A stretch of 64,000 nucleotides of DNA. It comes from Pollutimonas thiosulfatoxidans (GTDB lineage Bacteria > Pseudomonadota > Gammaproteobacteria > Burkholderiales > Burkholderiaceae_B). The notes beneath the pieces are model-generated. The model was not told the origin of the DNA, ran no database searches, and was given only the letters and a program-made list of their open reading frames with translations. Location of the stretch: NCBI RefSeq assembly GCF_004022565.1, contig NZ_CP022987.1, forward strand, positions 620,001-684,000. Reading direction: 5' to 3'. Made by a program: the position numbers and the translations under genes. This document shows, piece by piece, positions 18,040 to 27,669 of the stretch (position 1 is its first letter; the number at the start of each line of letters is the position of its first letter).

Positions 18040-18606
18040 CTAGCGGCGGCCGTTAAGGCGGCTGATGCGGTCTGATGGCGTAATGATGTCGGTAACGCGA
18101 ATGCCGTACTTGTCTTCGACGACGACGACCTCGCCCTGGGCGATCAGGTAGCCGTTAACAAAAATGTCCATGGGTTCGCCGGCCAGGCCGTCCAGCTCGA
18201 CGACCGAGCCCTGACCCAGTTGCAGAATGTTCTTGATGGTCAGCCGCGTGCGGCCCAGCTCCACCGACAGTTGCACGGGGATGTCCATGATCATGTCGAT
18301 GTCGCTGTTGCCCTCGATGGAGTCGCTGACCAGGGGCTGGAAGACTTGCGCGGCCGCGTTGGCGCCCGCAGCCGGCACGCCGGAGGCCGCCGCGCTGCTG
18401 GGTGCGACCGCAGCAGAGGCGGTTTGCTCGGCCAGCGCGCTGGCCCAGTCGTCGGCGCCCTGTGCGAGGCCGTCTGCCTGGGTGGGCTGGCGGCTTGCGC
18501 CGGCCTGTTCAGCCAAGGCGGCGCCCCAATCGATATCAGGGCTGTCGGTCGCCTCGGTTTCGGGCTTGTCGTTCTCTTTGGCGTTGTCGGGCTTGGGGTC
18601 GGTCAT
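18040..18606 (-). CDS. fliN: FliN, flagellar motor switch (C-ring) protein
   Basis: FliN forms the lower C ring that binds CheY and the FliH/FliI export complex. The C-terminal SpoA domain (about residues 100-188) contains MDIPVQLSVELGRTRLTIKN and LIAQGEVVVVEDKYGIRVTD. The N-terminal 95 residues are an Ala/Glu/Asp-rich, probably disordered extension, longer than in the 137-residue enteric protein but common in betaproteobacteria. fliM ends 10 bases upstream. Confidence 0.95.
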   Translation of the reverse strand: MTDPKPDNAKENDKPETEATDSPDIDWGAALAEQAGASRQPTQADGLAQGADDWASALAEQTASAAVAPSSAAASGVPAAGANAAAQVFQPLVSDSIEGNSDIDMIMDIPVQLSVELGRTRLTIKNILQLGQGSVVELDGLAGEPMDIFVNGYLIAQGEVVVVEDKYGIRVTDIITPSDRISRLNGRR

Positions 18607-18616
18607 GAGAATATGC

Positions 18617-19609
18617 TCAGGTAATATCGGTTTCAGAGGTCGCCAGTATTTTCTTGACGCGCAGGGCGTACCGGCCGTTGAACGTTCCGTAGCCGCATTC
18701 CATCACGGGAACGCCGCCAACGTGGGCTCTGATGGTGGGCGAAATTTCCAGCGGCAAGACATCGTTGACTTCCAGGCGCATCAGCTCGCCGACGGTGCTG
18801 TCGATTCTTGCGAACTCGGCAATCAGTTCGACGTCGGCGCTACGTACCTGGCGCGACAACTGATTCGTCCAGCGTTGATCGATGGCGCCTGCCCCGGCCT
18901 CTTGCAGTGGGCGCGTCAGTAGATCGCGCACGGGCTCTATCATGGAGTAGGGCAGGCAGATGTTCAGATTGCCGCCACTGGCGCCCAGTTCGATATTGAA
19001 CGAGGTCACCACCACGATTTCATTGCCGCTGGTAATGCTGGCGAACTTGGTGTGCATTTCCGAGCGTATGTACTCGAACTCGACCGGATACACTTGCTCC
19101 CAGCCGCCCGCATAGCTTTCCAGCGTCAGGTTCAGCAGGCGCTTGATGATGCGCTGCTCGGTCGTGGTGAAATCGCGGCCTTCCACACGCGTGCTATAGC
19201 GGCCATGACCGCCAAACATGCTGTCAATAACCAGGAACACCAGGTTGGGATCAAACGTGAACAGTGCGGCGCCACGCAAGGGCTTCATCGTCACCATGTT
19301 CAGGTTGCTGGGTACCGGCAGATTCCGTTCGAAGTCGGAATACTTCTGGATGCGTATGGTGCCTACCGTGATGTCGGCGTTGCGGCGCATGAAGGACAGC
19401 AGTACCGCACGCAGGCGCCTGGCGAATCGCTCGTTGATGAGCTCCAGGGTTTGCATGCGGTGGCGCACCACCCGATCGGGCGAGCTTAGATCGTACGGCC
19501 GGACACCCGTCAGGTCGTCGGCAACACGGACCTTCTCGTCGCTTTCGCCGGTGACACCGGCCAGCAACGCATCGACTTCATCTTGCGAAAGCAGGCTTTG
19601 GTATGCCAT
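18617..19609 (-). CDS. fliM: FliM, flagellar motor switch protein
   Basis: FliM is the C-ring protein that receives phospho-CheY. The 330-residue product begins with the CheY-binding motif (LLSQDEVDALLAGV), has the middle domain with the FGGHGR turn near residue 130, and a C-terminal SpoA domain. Its start directly follows the fliL stop. Confidence 0.96.
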   Translation of the reverse strand: MAYQSLLSQDEVDALLAGVTGESDEKVRVADDLTGVRPYDLSSPDRVVRHRMQTLELINERFARRLRAVLLSFMRRNADITVGTIRIQKYSDFERNLPVPSNLNMVTMKPLRGAALFTFDPNLVFLVIDSMFGGHGRYSTRVEGRDFTTTEQRIIKRLLNLTLESYAGGWEQVYPVEFEYIRSEMHTKFASITSGNEIVVVTSFNIELGASGGNLNICLPYSMIEPVRDLLTRPLQEAGAGAIDQRWTNQLSRQVRSADVELIAEFARIDSTVGELMRLEVNDVLPLEISPTIRAHVGGVPVMECGYGTFNGRYALRVKKILATSETDIT

Positions 19610-20134
19610 TTACTGAATCACAAATGCGGTGAACAGCACACTGCTGATGCTGGGAGCGGACGGGTCGGGGTGGTACGGCCGCTCGAGCGCCCGATTAAGC
19701 ACCCTGACCAGATCCGCGCGGCCTTCGGTGGTCTGGATGTAATCTGCTTTTTGCTCGGACAAAATACGCAGGATGCGATCGCGTACCTCCGGCATGAAGT
19801 CCACCAGCAGGCGCCGCGAGGTTTCGTCCTCAACGCGCAGCGTGACTGCCACGTACAAAATGCGTGTGCCGCGATCTGTGCGCAGCGTAACCGTGAAGGG
19901 CTCCAGCGGCGTGAAGATGGGCTTGGCGATGACCACCGGCTGAGCCTGCGGTTCGGCTGGCACGAAAATATCGGCAACCTGCCCGGCGTTGGACGTGTAA
20001 AAGAGAGTAGCGCCTACGCTGGCGGCAACGATAAGAATGATCGCCAGCATGGATTTGACAAATTTGGCGAGCTTGCCTGCGTCGTTTTGGGCCATAGCTG
20101 GTGTGCGAGAGTAGCGGTTGGGGGAGGCAGCCAT
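19610..20134 (-). CDS. fliL: FliL, stator-associated flagellar protein
   Basis: FliL is a single-pass inner-membrane protein around the stators. The 174-residue product has a short cytoplasmic N-terminus, a membrane segment (about residues 28-47) and a periplasmic domain with FTVTLRTDRGTRILYVAVTL. An in-frame ATG at 20095 is an alternative start. It is the first gene of the fliL-R run. Confidence 0.93.
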   Translation of the reverse strand: MAASPNRYSRTPAMAQNDAGKLAKFVKSMLAIILIVAASVGATLFYTSNAGQVADIFVPAEPQAQPVVIAKPIFTPLEPFTVTLRTDRGTRILYVAVTLRVEDETSRRLLVDFMPEVRDRILRILSEQKADYIQTTEGRADLVRVLNRALERPYHPDPSAPSISSVLFTAFVIQ

Positions 20135-20295
20135 CGTGATGTTGCATGCTGGCGTGCAGCAAGACAGATTTGTTCAGGTATTACATTGTGCCGGAAACGC
20201 CGGCGCGTGATCCAGTCGAATAAGCCGCCAAAAGTTCGCTAGCTCCGGGATTTGGTCCACGCCTTTGGCATGGCGCCGCGGCCCGCAGAGCTTGC
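20135..20295. promoter_or_regulatory. fliK-fliL intergenic region
   Basis: These 161 bases lie upstream of fliL and after fliK. The fliL-R promoter should be here unless transcription reads through from fliF-K. I found no sigma-28 or sigma-54 motif and no strong terminator. Confidence 0.3.
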
Positions 20296-21639
20296 TTACG
20301 CAAAGGTGTCGACCAGAGCGTTGGGCGCCGGGCTGCGCGCCAGCGCCGAAGCCAGGCCGCCGTCGCTGGCGCCGGCTACCGTCCCGGCGTTGCCGCCGTT
20401 ACCCGTACTGCGGGTGCCGGAAGAAGACGCTTCATGGAAGGCCTGGTCCGACTGCCCCTGATCGTTGACACTGGCTTCACCGAGCGAGATGCCAGCCTGG
20501 GCCAGTAGCTGTTGCAACTGGGGCAGGGCGTTCTCTACCGTTTGGCGCACGGCAGCATGCGGCGACACGAAGACGGCGTTGGCTACGTTGTCCGAAATAT
20601 TGATGGTGATCCGGATCGGACCGAGCTCAGGGGGATCCAGGCGCAGCTCGGCCGTGTGCGGCATATTGGGCGCGCCCTGCGCAATAGAGACGAACTGACG
20701 ACTGAAGTCGGCGCCCCAGGCGGGGTGATTCAAGGGCGTTGCGACAGTGGGCAGATTGCCAGATCCCGCCGCCGTCAGTGCAGCAAAGGACGCGCTTGCG
20801 CCGCCAGTGCCGGTGATAGCGCCGGAGGCTGCCACGCCATGGCTGGCAGCGGCTTGCGCGTTAGTGAGATTGGTTTGCGCCAGGCCCGCTGCAGCGTCCA
20901 GTGCTTGTGTCACTTGTGCCTTGGCGGCAAGAAAATCAGCAGGGATGATGCTGTCGGAGCTGGCTTCGCCGGCGCGTACACGCGCTTGCATGGTAAGCAC
21001 GGCCTGCTTTGCGCCCGCCACACTGGCTGCGCGGCCGGCAGTCTGTACGTTGGCCGCCGTGGTCTGTTGGCGGCCGTTGGTCGCTGCACCCAGCAAGCTT
21101 GCCATGGTTTCCTGGCCAGCAGCGCCGGCCGGATGGGGCACAGCGGCGCCGGCTTGTGGTGTTACCTGTATGAGTTCGCTCGCCATCTTGTCCGAGGCTC
21201 CTGTACGCAAGGCGCCGGCGATCAAGCCCGCTTCCATGCTGCGTCCACGGCCGCCGTCACTTCCTTCGGCCAGGGCTTGTTTGCCCGGAACCGCCGGGCC
21301 GGCACCCGCCGCATGACGAACGGCAGCCACTTCGGCGGCGATGTGCAGCGCCAACTGTGGCAGCGTCAGTCCTTGTTCGGCGACGTTCTTGGCAAGTGCC
21401 TGGTCCGCAGCCGGCAGGTCTACATTGCGCTCTTCCGCTTTACCGTGTTCGCCTTCGGCCCTGGCGCTTTTGCCGGGCGCTGCCTGGCCACCGGCTGGGG
21501 CCCCGTGTTGGCCGGCCAATACATTGGAAAAGCTGGATGGTCCTGCATCAGGCTCGGCGTCGCTGCGTCCGGCACCCGGCGCGTTGCCGGTTTTTACGGG
21601 GGCGGAAGGCAGAACTGCGGCTATCGCAGGAGTATTCAT
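20296..21639 (-). CDS. fliK: FliK, flagellar hook-length control protein
   Basis: FliK measures hook length and switches the export machinery to late substrates. The 447-residue product is Ala/Gly-rich and low in complexity for its first two thirds. The conserved C-terminal Flg_hook domain follows (about residues 310-400), with ELRLDPPELGPIRITINI and VENALPQLQQLLAQAGISL. The last gene of the fliF-K run; a second FliK-like gene lies at 27959. Confidence 0.93.
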   Translation of the reverse strand: MNTPAIAAVLPSAPVKTGNAPGAGRSDAEPDAGPSSFSNVLAGQHGAPAGGQAAPGKSARAEGEHGKAEERNVDLPAADQALAKNVAEQGLTLPQLALHIAAEVAAVRHAAGAGPAVPGKQALAEGSDGGRGRSMEAGLIAGALRTGASDKMASELIQVTPQAGAAVPHPAGAAGQETMASLLGAATNGRQQTTAANVQTAGRAASVAGAKQAVLTMQARVRAGEASSDSIIPADFLAAKAQVTQALDAAAGLAQTNLTNAQAAASHGVAASGAITGTGGASASFAALTAAGSGNLPTVATPLNHPAWGADFSRQFVSIAQGAPNMPHTAELRLDPPELGPIRITINISDNVANAVFVSPHAAVRQTVENALPQLQQLLAQAGISLGEASVNDQGQSDQAFHEASSSGTRSTGNGGNAGTVAGASDGGLASALARSPAPNALVDTFA

Positions 21640-21651
21640 TATGGATCTCGA

Positions 21652-22101
21652 TCAGTGTTGCTGGCGTGCGCGGCGATACAGATTTGCCGATATCTCGTCG
21701 CTGGCAAGTTGTTCAGCGCGGTTTTCACGCAACTGAAGCAGGCGTCTTTCCCTGGACTGCAGGGCTTCGAACGAATTGACGCGTCGTTTTTCGGCATACC
21801 AGTGCTGCCTACCTTGCTCGATTCTGGCGTCAATTTGCGCGACGACCCTATTTTGCTGCGAGATCGCGTCATCCAAAGTGGCGATAAACTGCCTAAAATT
21901 GTGGTAGTTCGATGCTGAGAGGCCGATTTCAGTGGCTTTTTGCAGGCGCTCGGCATAATCCTGGCGGTAAACCAGCAGCATGGACAACTGCTGGTCGGCG
22001 TTGACCCGCTCGGTAGTCAGCGTCTGCAATTGCTTGCCAGCCTGTGCCGCGCCGTCGCGTGCCAGGTCCAGCAGCATAGGTAAGGAGGTGTGCTTAGCCA
22101 T
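21652..22101 (-). CDS. fliJ: FliJ, export chaperone escort
   Basis: FliJ is a coiled-coil stalk protein that links the FliI ATPase to FlhA and recycles chaperones. The 149-residue product is almost entirely alpha-helical and charged, with the family's pattern (QLSMLLVYRQDYAERLQKA near residue 33). Its start overlaps the fliI stop by 8 bases. Confidence 0.93.
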   Translation of the reverse strand: MAKHTSLPMLLDLARDGAAQAGKQLQTLTTERVNADQQLSMLLVYRQDYAERLQKATEIGLSASNYHNFRQFIATLDDAISQQNRVVAQIDARIEQGRQHWYAEKRRVNSFEALQSRERRLLQLRENRAEQLASDEISANLYRRARQQH

Positions 22102-23584
22102 GGTTCAGATGCAGTTGATGATCCGCCTGCGTCGGCGCCGCGCCGCCGCCCAGCAGCATGTTCAACTCGCCGGCGGCTGCCGGATAGTCGACACGAGTCT
22201 CGATACCCTGCTGCAGATACGCTTCCAGCCAGGGGTATTTTTCAATCGCTTCGTCGATCTTCGGGTCGTTGCCCGGCGTATAAGCGCCTACGGCGATCAA
22301 ATCGTGATTACGCTGGTAGCGCGACAACATCTGCTTGAAGCGGTGTACCAGCGTGAATTGGTCGGCGGGAATAATCGCGGACATCACGCGCGATATTGAC
22401 GCCTCGATATCGATGGCGGGGTAGTGGCCCGATTCAGCCAGGCTGCGTGACAGCACCACGTGACCGTCCAGAATGGCACGCGCCGAATCGGCAATGGGAT
22501 CCTGTTGATCGTCGCCTTCGGTCAAGACGGTGTAGAAAGCGGTAATGGAGCCGGCGGGGCGGTCGTCGACTTGCGCGCCATTGCCGGCACGCTCGACCAG
22601 CGACGGCAACTTGGCAAAGACCGAAGGCGGGTAACCCTTGGTGGCCGGCGGCTCGCCGATGGCCAGCGCGATCTCGCGCTGGGCCATGGCATAACGGGTG
22701 AGCGAATCCATGATCAGCAATACATGCTTGCCATCATCGCGAAAATATTCGGCCAGGCGGGTCGCGTATACAGCGCCTTGCAGCCGCAGCAATGGCGAAA
22801 CATCGGCAGGCGCCGCTACCACCACCGAGCGCTTCAATCCTTCCGGCCCCAGGTTATGCTCGATGAATTCCTTCACCTCGCGACCGCGCTCGCCGATTAG
22901 CCCCACCACAATGACATCGGCCTGGGTATACCGGGCCATCATGCCCAGCAGTACGCTTTTACCGACCCCCGAACCTGCAAACAGTCCCATGCGCTGGCCG
23001 CGTCCCACGGTCAACAAACCATTGATCGCCCGTACGCCCACATCCAGAACGGTGTCTATGGGCGCGCGTTCCAGCGGGTTGATGGGCGCTGCGCCCAAGG
23101 GAGCAGGGCGCACGTTCTCCAGCGCCCCCAGACCGTCCAGCGGCCGGCCGGCACCGTCCAGTACGCGGCCCAGCAAGCCGTCGCCCACAGGCAGGTGGCG
23201 CGATAGCACGGCTGGCGCGCGATGATCGTCGCTGACGTGGCGGGGCAGCGGCACACGCCGCTGTATCGATGGCTCCACCGGCACGACACGCGCGCCGGGC
23301 GGCAAGCCCGAGATGTCGCTTTGCGGCATTAGATAGAGCGTGTCGCCATGAAAGCCGACCACCTCGGCGTCGGCCCAATGGTTGCGACCCGGTGCTATCT
23401 CTATTTTGCAGGCGGCACCCACTGCCAGGCGCAGGCCCGTGGCTTCCAGCACCAGGCCCGTTGCGCGGGTAATGCGGCCGCTGGCGTGCCATGATTCGGT
23501 GCCGGCAACGCGGCGCTCGGCCGCCTCCAACTGCGCTTGCCAGCGGGCTGCAGGCGACAACAGCAGTTCGGTGGCGGCGTTCAT
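22094..23584 (-). CDS. fliI: FliI, flagellar export ATPase
   Basis: FliI is the F1-beta-like ATPase of the flagellar secretion system. Walker A is GLFAGSGVGKSVLLG, followed by the conserved VIVVGLIGERGREVKEFIE, Walker B VLLIMDSLTRYAMAQREIAL and the PPATKGYPPSVFAKLP loop. The chosen ATG at 23584 overlaps the fliH stop (TGATG), giving 496 residues; a longer reading frame upstream lies inside fliH. Confidence 0.96.
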   Translation of the reverse strand: MNAATELLLSPAARWQAQLEAAERRVAGTESWHASGRITRATGLVLEATGLRLAVGAACKIEIAPGRNHWADAEVVGFHGDTLYLMPQSDISGLPPGARVVPVEPSIQRRVPLPRHVSDDHRAPAVLSRHLPVGDGLLGRVLDGAGRPLDGLGALENVRPAPLGAAPINPLERAPIDTVLDVGVRAINGLLTVGRGQRMGLFAGSGVGKSVLLGMMARYTQADVIVVGLIGERGREVKEFIEHNLGPEGLKRSVVVAAPADVSPLLRLQGAVYATRLAEYFRDDGKHVLLIMDSLTRYAMAQREIALAIGEPPATKGYPPSVFAKLPSLVERAGNGAQVDDRPAGSITAFYTVLTEGDDQQDPIADSARAILDGHVVLSRSLAESGHYPAIDIEASISRVMSAIIPADQFTLVHRFKQMLSRYQRNHDLIAVGAYTPGNDPKIDEAIEKYPWLEAYLQQGIETRVDYPAAAGELNMLLGGGAAPTQADHQLHLNHG

Positions 23585-24321
23585 CAGTCGTGCTCCGACG
23601 GCTCGCCATGACCGAGCGACGAGGTGACCCGTTGCCAACGCGTTTGCAGCGTGGCGTCGATATTGCCGAGCGCCGTCTGCGCGATGCAGCCGCCCCGGTT
23701 AATGGAAGTATCGGTGATCAAGCGCCATTTGCTGGCGCCGGGGTCTTCGTCCAGGCACTGCTGCACAAGTTCGGCGTCGGCAGGGTTGACGCGCAGATGC
23801 AGCACGGCTTCCTTGCCCGCTTCCATCTGCAGGATGTCGCGCACCAGGTCCTGGATTTTTTCCGGATGGGCGTCCAGGGTGCTGCGCAGCACTTGCTCTG
23901 CAATGCGGATGGCCAGCGCGATCAGTGCCTGGCCCATATCGGCTTCCAGGGTGCCGATAGACGCTGCGGCCGAGGTTGCCAAGGCGTGAAGTGCCGCGGC
24001 TTCCTTGCTGGACTGCTCGCGTCCCTCGCTGTGGCCGGCACTGAACCCTGCTTCGTATCCTTCCTGGCGGCCCTGCTTGTTTCCCTCCAGGGTGCCCGCT
24101 TCCAGCCCTTGTGCATGGCCGTCGGCGTAGCCCTCGGCATGGCCGCGCTTCTTTGCGGCGTCGCGCAGACGCTGCACTTCCTGGAGCAAGACAGCGGGGT
24201 CGGGCGCCGGCGTGGCCGGGACGGCCGCCGCCTTGACCTTGACAGGTTTGTCGAAGGCCGACATCTCCCACCGCTGCCAGGATTCGGCAGCCCGGGATTC
24301 AGCGTTGGACTTGTTAGACAT
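23584..24321 (-). CDS. fliH: FliH, export ATPase regulator
   Basis: FliH binds and restrains FliI and docks it to the C ring. The 245-residue product has an N-terminal Trp-containing FliN-binding region, then a long run of GxxxG-type repeats (about residues 60-105), a hallmark of FliH. A C-terminal domain resembles V/F-ATPase stalk subunits. It overlaps fliI by 1 base and fliG by 8. Confidence 0.94.
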   Translation of the reverse strand: MSNKSNAESRAAESWQRWEMSAFDKPVKVKAAAVPATPAPDPAVLLQEVQRLRDAAKKRGHAEGYADGHAQGLEAGTLEGNKQGRQEGYEAGFSAGHSEGREQSSKEAAALHALATSAAASIGTLEADMGQALIALAIRIAEQVLRSTLDAHPEKIQDLVRDILQMEAGKEAVLHLRVNPADAELVQQCLDEDPGASKWRLITDTSINRGGCIAQTALGNIDATLQTRWQRVTSSLGHGEPSEHD

Positions 24322-25315
24322 ACTCGTCGTTTCCGGGGCGGCCCAGCGTAATCTGGCCGGCCTCGGCGAGCTTGCGCGCTACCTGCAGGATGTTCTTTTG
24401 TTCTTCCTCGACCTTGGACATACGTACAGGTCCTTGGGCGTCCAGGTCGTCGCGCAGCATCTCGGCCGCTCGGTTGGACATATTCTTGAAGAACTTCTCG
24501 CGCAGCTCTTCCGGCGCGCCCTTCAGGGCAATGGTGAGCGCCGTGGTGTCGATTTCCTTCAGGATGTACTGGATGGCGGTGTCTTCGGTTTCGGCCAGGT
24601 TCTCGAAGACGAACATTTCGTCCACAATGCGCTGCGCCAGATCGGCATCGAGTTCGCGCAGGCTGGCCACCACGGCATCCTCTTCGTTCGAACTCATGAA
24701 GTTCAGTATCTCGGCCGCCGTGCGTACCCCACCCATCTTGCTGCGCTTGGCGCCCTGGCCGGACAGCATGTCATTCAGGACATCGGTCAGTTCGCTAAGG
24801 GCGGCAGGCTGCACGCCACCGAAGGTGGCTATGCGCAGCATGACATCGTTGCGCAGGCGTTCATTCAACAAAGCCAGCACGGCCGACGAGCGATCGCGCT
24901 CCAGATGCACCAATATCGTTGCGATGATCTGCGGGTGCTCTTGGGCGATCAGCTCGGCCACGCTGTTGGCGTCCAGCCAGTTCAGCGCATCGATGCCGTT
25001 GCCGCCGTCGCCGGCTTCAAGAATATCTTCGATCAGGCCGGCGGCCCTGTCGGTGCCCAGTGCCTTGGTCAGGACTGACCGGATGTAGTCATCCGAGCCC
25101 AGGGTAACTGCCAGGAACTGATCGGCCTCCTGACGGAAGTCTTCCAGCACCTCGTCAACGTCGCCGCGTGTGACCTGTTTCAGATTGGCCATGGCGCCGC
25201 CTATCTGCTGCACTTCGCGAGAAGACAGATATTTGAATACTTCGCCGGCGGCGTCTTCGCCCAGCGACATCACCAGGACAGCGCAACGGTCCAGGTCGGA
25301 ATCAGCGATTGCCAT
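24314..25315 (-). CDS. fliG: FliG, flagellar motor switch protein
   Basis: FliG couples the C ring to the MS ring and interacts with the stator. From the ATG at 25315 the product has 333 residues, beginning MAIADSDLDRCAVLVMSLGE. The EHPQIIATILVHLERDRSSAVL segment (ends trimmed) lies near residue 125, and the C-terminal torque domain holds LDADLAQRIVDEMFVFENL. An upstream frame inside fliF would add 14 non-conserved residues. It overlaps fliF by 14 bases. Confidence 0.95.
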   Translation of the reverse strand: MAIADSDLDRCAVLVMSLGEDAAGEVFKYLSSREVQQIGGAMANLKQVTRGDVDEVLEDFRQEADQFLAVTLGSDDYIRSVLTKALGTDRAAGLIEDILEAGDGGNGIDALNWLDANSVAELIAQEHPQIIATILVHLERDRSSAVLALLNERLRNDVMLRIATFGGVQPAALSELTDVLNDMLSGQGAKRSKMGGVRTAAEILNFMSSNEEDAVVASLRELDADLAQRIVDEMFVFENLAETEDTAIQYILKEIDTTALTIALKGAPEELREKFFKNMSNRAAEMLRDDLDAQGPVRMSKVEEEQKNILQVARKLAEAGQITLGRPGNDEYV

Positions 25316-26996
25316 CTTTCTTTTCCATCCACGAGCGCAAGACCATGGCGACCGCACGTGGGTCTTTCTCTGCCATGGTGCGAGCGGTATTCAGGTTTTC
25401 TTCGTAGCGGCTCATTTCAGAGGCGCGACGCTGAGCTGCCAGGGCGGCTTCACGATTGAGTTCTTCCAGCTCGGCTTCCGCCTGACGCTTGAGCTTGTTT
25501 TCTTCGTTGTCCGCCAGCAGCGGCTTGATGATTACGCGCCAGACAAACAGCAGGCCAATCCCAATCAACAGGTACTTAAGCAATTGCATGGCGTAGTCCA
25601 GGTATACGGGGTTTTCCCAGACCGGTACGGACTGCGGCCCGGCATCGCTGAACTGGCTGTTGACCACGCTTAGTGTGTCGCCCCGGTCGGCCGAATACCC
25701 CATGGCCTGCTTTACCAGATCGTTAAGCTTGGCCAGTTCTTCTTCCGGCAGCGGTGCAAGTTCGCCATCAAGATCGCGATAGTTGACGACCACGGCCACG
25801 GACAAGCGGCGCAAGGTGCCCAGCGGATCCTTGATGTGACTGATGGTGCGATCGACCTCGTAGTTGATGGTGGCATCGCTGCGGCTGCTGCCGGTGCCTT
25901 GCTGCAAGCCTGAGCCGCCGGCCAGGACATTGCCTATGGGGTTTGCGCCTTCGTTGGCGTTGGGCGGGTTGGCGGCATTGGGGTTAGGCGCTGCCGGGTT
26001 TGCGCCCGGTGCCGGCGGGGCAACGATAGGCGCCACGGGATTCAGTGGCGGCTGATTCGTCAGCGCACCAGGGATGCCTTCGGGCGGCAACACATTGTTC
26101 TGTACCGATGCGCTGGTCTGCTCGCTGCGCACCGTCGCTTCGCCCGGCTTCTGATTGGGTCGATACACCTCGGACGTTTGCTCACGCTGCGAAAAGTCCA
26201 CGTCAGCGCTGACCTGGGCGCGCACGTTGCCTGCCCCCACCAGCGGGGTGATCAGCGTAAGTATGCGCTGGACCGTGCGTTGCTCGATGTCGTTGACCAG
26301 GTTGCGACGCGTGCCGTCGGCCCCGGCTTCGCCGGAAATCGCTGTCAGCAGACGGCCGTTCTGGTCCACCACGGACACCTTGTCGGCCGTCAGGTGTGGC
26401 ACGCTGGAAGATACCAGCCAGGTGATTGCCGAAACCTGAGCGTCGCTCAGGCTGCGACCCGGATACAAGGTCAGCAATACGGAAGCCGTAGGCGGTTGGC
26501 GATCACGCACAAACAGCGATTCACGCGGAATCGCCAGGTGGACGCGGGCGTCCTGCACGGCATGCATGGCCTGTATGGAACTGACCAGCTCGCCTTCCAG
26601 CGCGCGCTGGTAATTGATCTGCTCGGTGAACTGACTGGCGCCAAAGCGCGTTTGGTCCATCAGTTCAAAGCCGGTCTCACCGCTGCGCGGCAAACCTTGC
26701 TGCGCCAATTGCAACCGTACCTCATGCACCTTGTCGCTCGGCACCAGGATGGCATTGCCGTTATCCGACAAGCGGTAAGGCACGTTGGCCTGTGCCAGTG
26801 CCGCCACGATGGCGCCACCGTCGCGGTCGGCCAGATTGGAAAACAGCACGCGGTAGTCTGGGGTACGCGCCCACATCAGCAGCACGACCAGCACGGCCAC
26901 GATCGCGGCTGCCGCGCCCAGTTGTACGGGCTTGGGCAAGGCGTTCGCCTTGGCCAGCATGGGGTATCGGGTCAACAACTGCGCCGCTGCGGTCAT
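25302..26996 (-). CDS. fliF: FliF, flagellar MS-ring protein
   Basis: FliF forms the MS ring, the base on which the flagellum assembles. The 564-residue product has two membrane segments (about residues 26-44 and 465-485) and ring-building motifs (YRVLFSNLADRDGGAIVAAL near residue 48). A Pro/Asn/Ala-rich loop lies around residues 305-350. The cytoplasmic tail that binds FliG ends VLRSWMEKKDGNR. First gene of the fliF-K run. Confidence 0.96.
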   Translation of the reverse strand: MTAAAQLLTRYPMLAKANALPKPVQLGAAAAIVAVLVVLLMWARTPDYRVLFSNLADRDGGAIVAALAQANVPYRLSDNGNAILVPSDKVHEVRLQLAQQGLPRSGETGFELMDQTRFGASQFTEQINYQRALEGELVSSIQAMHAVQDARVHLAIPRESLFVRDRQPPTASVLLTLYPGRSLSDAQVSAITWLVSSSVPHLTADKVSVVDQNGRLLTAISGEAGADGTRRNLVNDIEQRTVQRILTLITPLVGAGNVRAQVSADVDFSQREQTSEVYRPNQKPGEATVRSEQTSASVQNNVLPPEGIPGALTNQPPLNPVAPIVAPPAPGANPAAPNPNAANPPNANEGANPIGNVLAGGSGLQQGTGSSRSDATINYEVDRTISHIKDPLGTLRRLSVAVVVNYRDLDGELAPLPEEELAKLNDLVKQAMGYSADRGDTLSVVNSQFSDAGPQSVPVWENPVYLDYAMQLLKYLLIGIGLLFVWRVIIKPLLADNEENKLKRQAEAELEELNREAALAAQRRASEMSRYEENLNTARTMAEKDPRAVAMVLRSWMEKKDGNR

Positions 26997-27336
26997 CGAC
27001 GGCCTCTGGTGTTGCTATCGGAAACCGTCATGAAAGACGTCAGGCCGTTAGTAGGCAAGGTGTACATGCGACAGGACAAAGGTAAGAGAGCATGAATTAT
27101 TGCTCGGATGGCGAAACGGGCAAGCCTCGAAAAACGCTGCTTTTGGGCTTCATTTAGCTTATATGGGCTGTCACGAGGCAAGTAGCGGCACTGCGACTAT
27201 AGCCTTCGCATGCTGTGGCGGTATTGCCTGAAAAGCCGGGTGAATTGGCGCTTGATGAGGCGCTTGTTGTCATGCCGTGTTGGGTACATTAGGCTACCCG
27301 GAACTATCTCCGGTGATGACTTGTGTACACACTGAT
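26997..27336. promoter_or_regulatory. Divergent region fliF / fliE
   Basis: This 340-base gap separates the two divergent starts. It is AT-richer than the genes near 27090-27180 and must hold the fliF and fliE promoters, but I could not identify a sigma-28 or properly spaced sigma-54 motif. A 62-codon frame in it overlaps fliF and looks spurious. Confidence 0.35.
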
Positions 27337-27669
27337 ATGGCCATACAAAACTTGTCTGCAATCGAAAACATGCTGTCGCAGATGCGCGCCGTTGCCCAGG
27401 CAGCGTCGTCCTCGCCGGCCCCCACCAAGGGCGCGAGCGCCAATACCGGGGGCTTTGCCGCCGAGCTGGCTCGTTCGCTGGAGCGCGTATCTACACTGCA
27501 GAATGATGCCGCCGCGCAAGGCCGCGCATTTCAGATGGGTGTGGGCGATGCGTCGCTTAACGACGTGATGATAGACATGCAGAAAGCCAGCATTGCCTTC
27601 CAGGCAACGGTGCAGGTGCGCAACCGCCTGGTTGCCGCGTATCAGGAAATAGCCAGCATGCCGGTTTAA
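27337..27669 (+). CDS. fliE: FliE, MS-ring/rod junction protein
   Basis: FliE links the MS ring to the rod and is the first exported substrate. The ATG at 27337 gives a 110-residue product beginning MAIQNLSAIENML, with the conserved C-terminus LNDVMIDMQKASIAFQATVQ and VRNRLVAAYQEI. A longer frame from 27277 adds non-conserved residues. It converges on the FlhB-tail gene, and their stop codons overlap by 4 bases with no terminator between. Confidence 0.94.
   Translation: MAIQNLSAIENMLSQMRAVAQAASSSPAPTKGASANTGGFAAELARSLERVSTLQNDAAAQGRAFQMGVGDASLNDVMIDMQKASIAFQATVQVRNRLVAAYQEIASMPV

Noticed and set aside
18048..18056. GCCGTTAA on the plus strand near the fliN/fliO boundary
   Set aside because: There is no -35 at the right distance and it faces against all nearby genes.
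27241..27275. Possible sigma-54 promoter TTGGCGCTTGATGAGGCG before fliE
   Set aside because: The GG-to-GC spacing is 11, not the required 10 bases.
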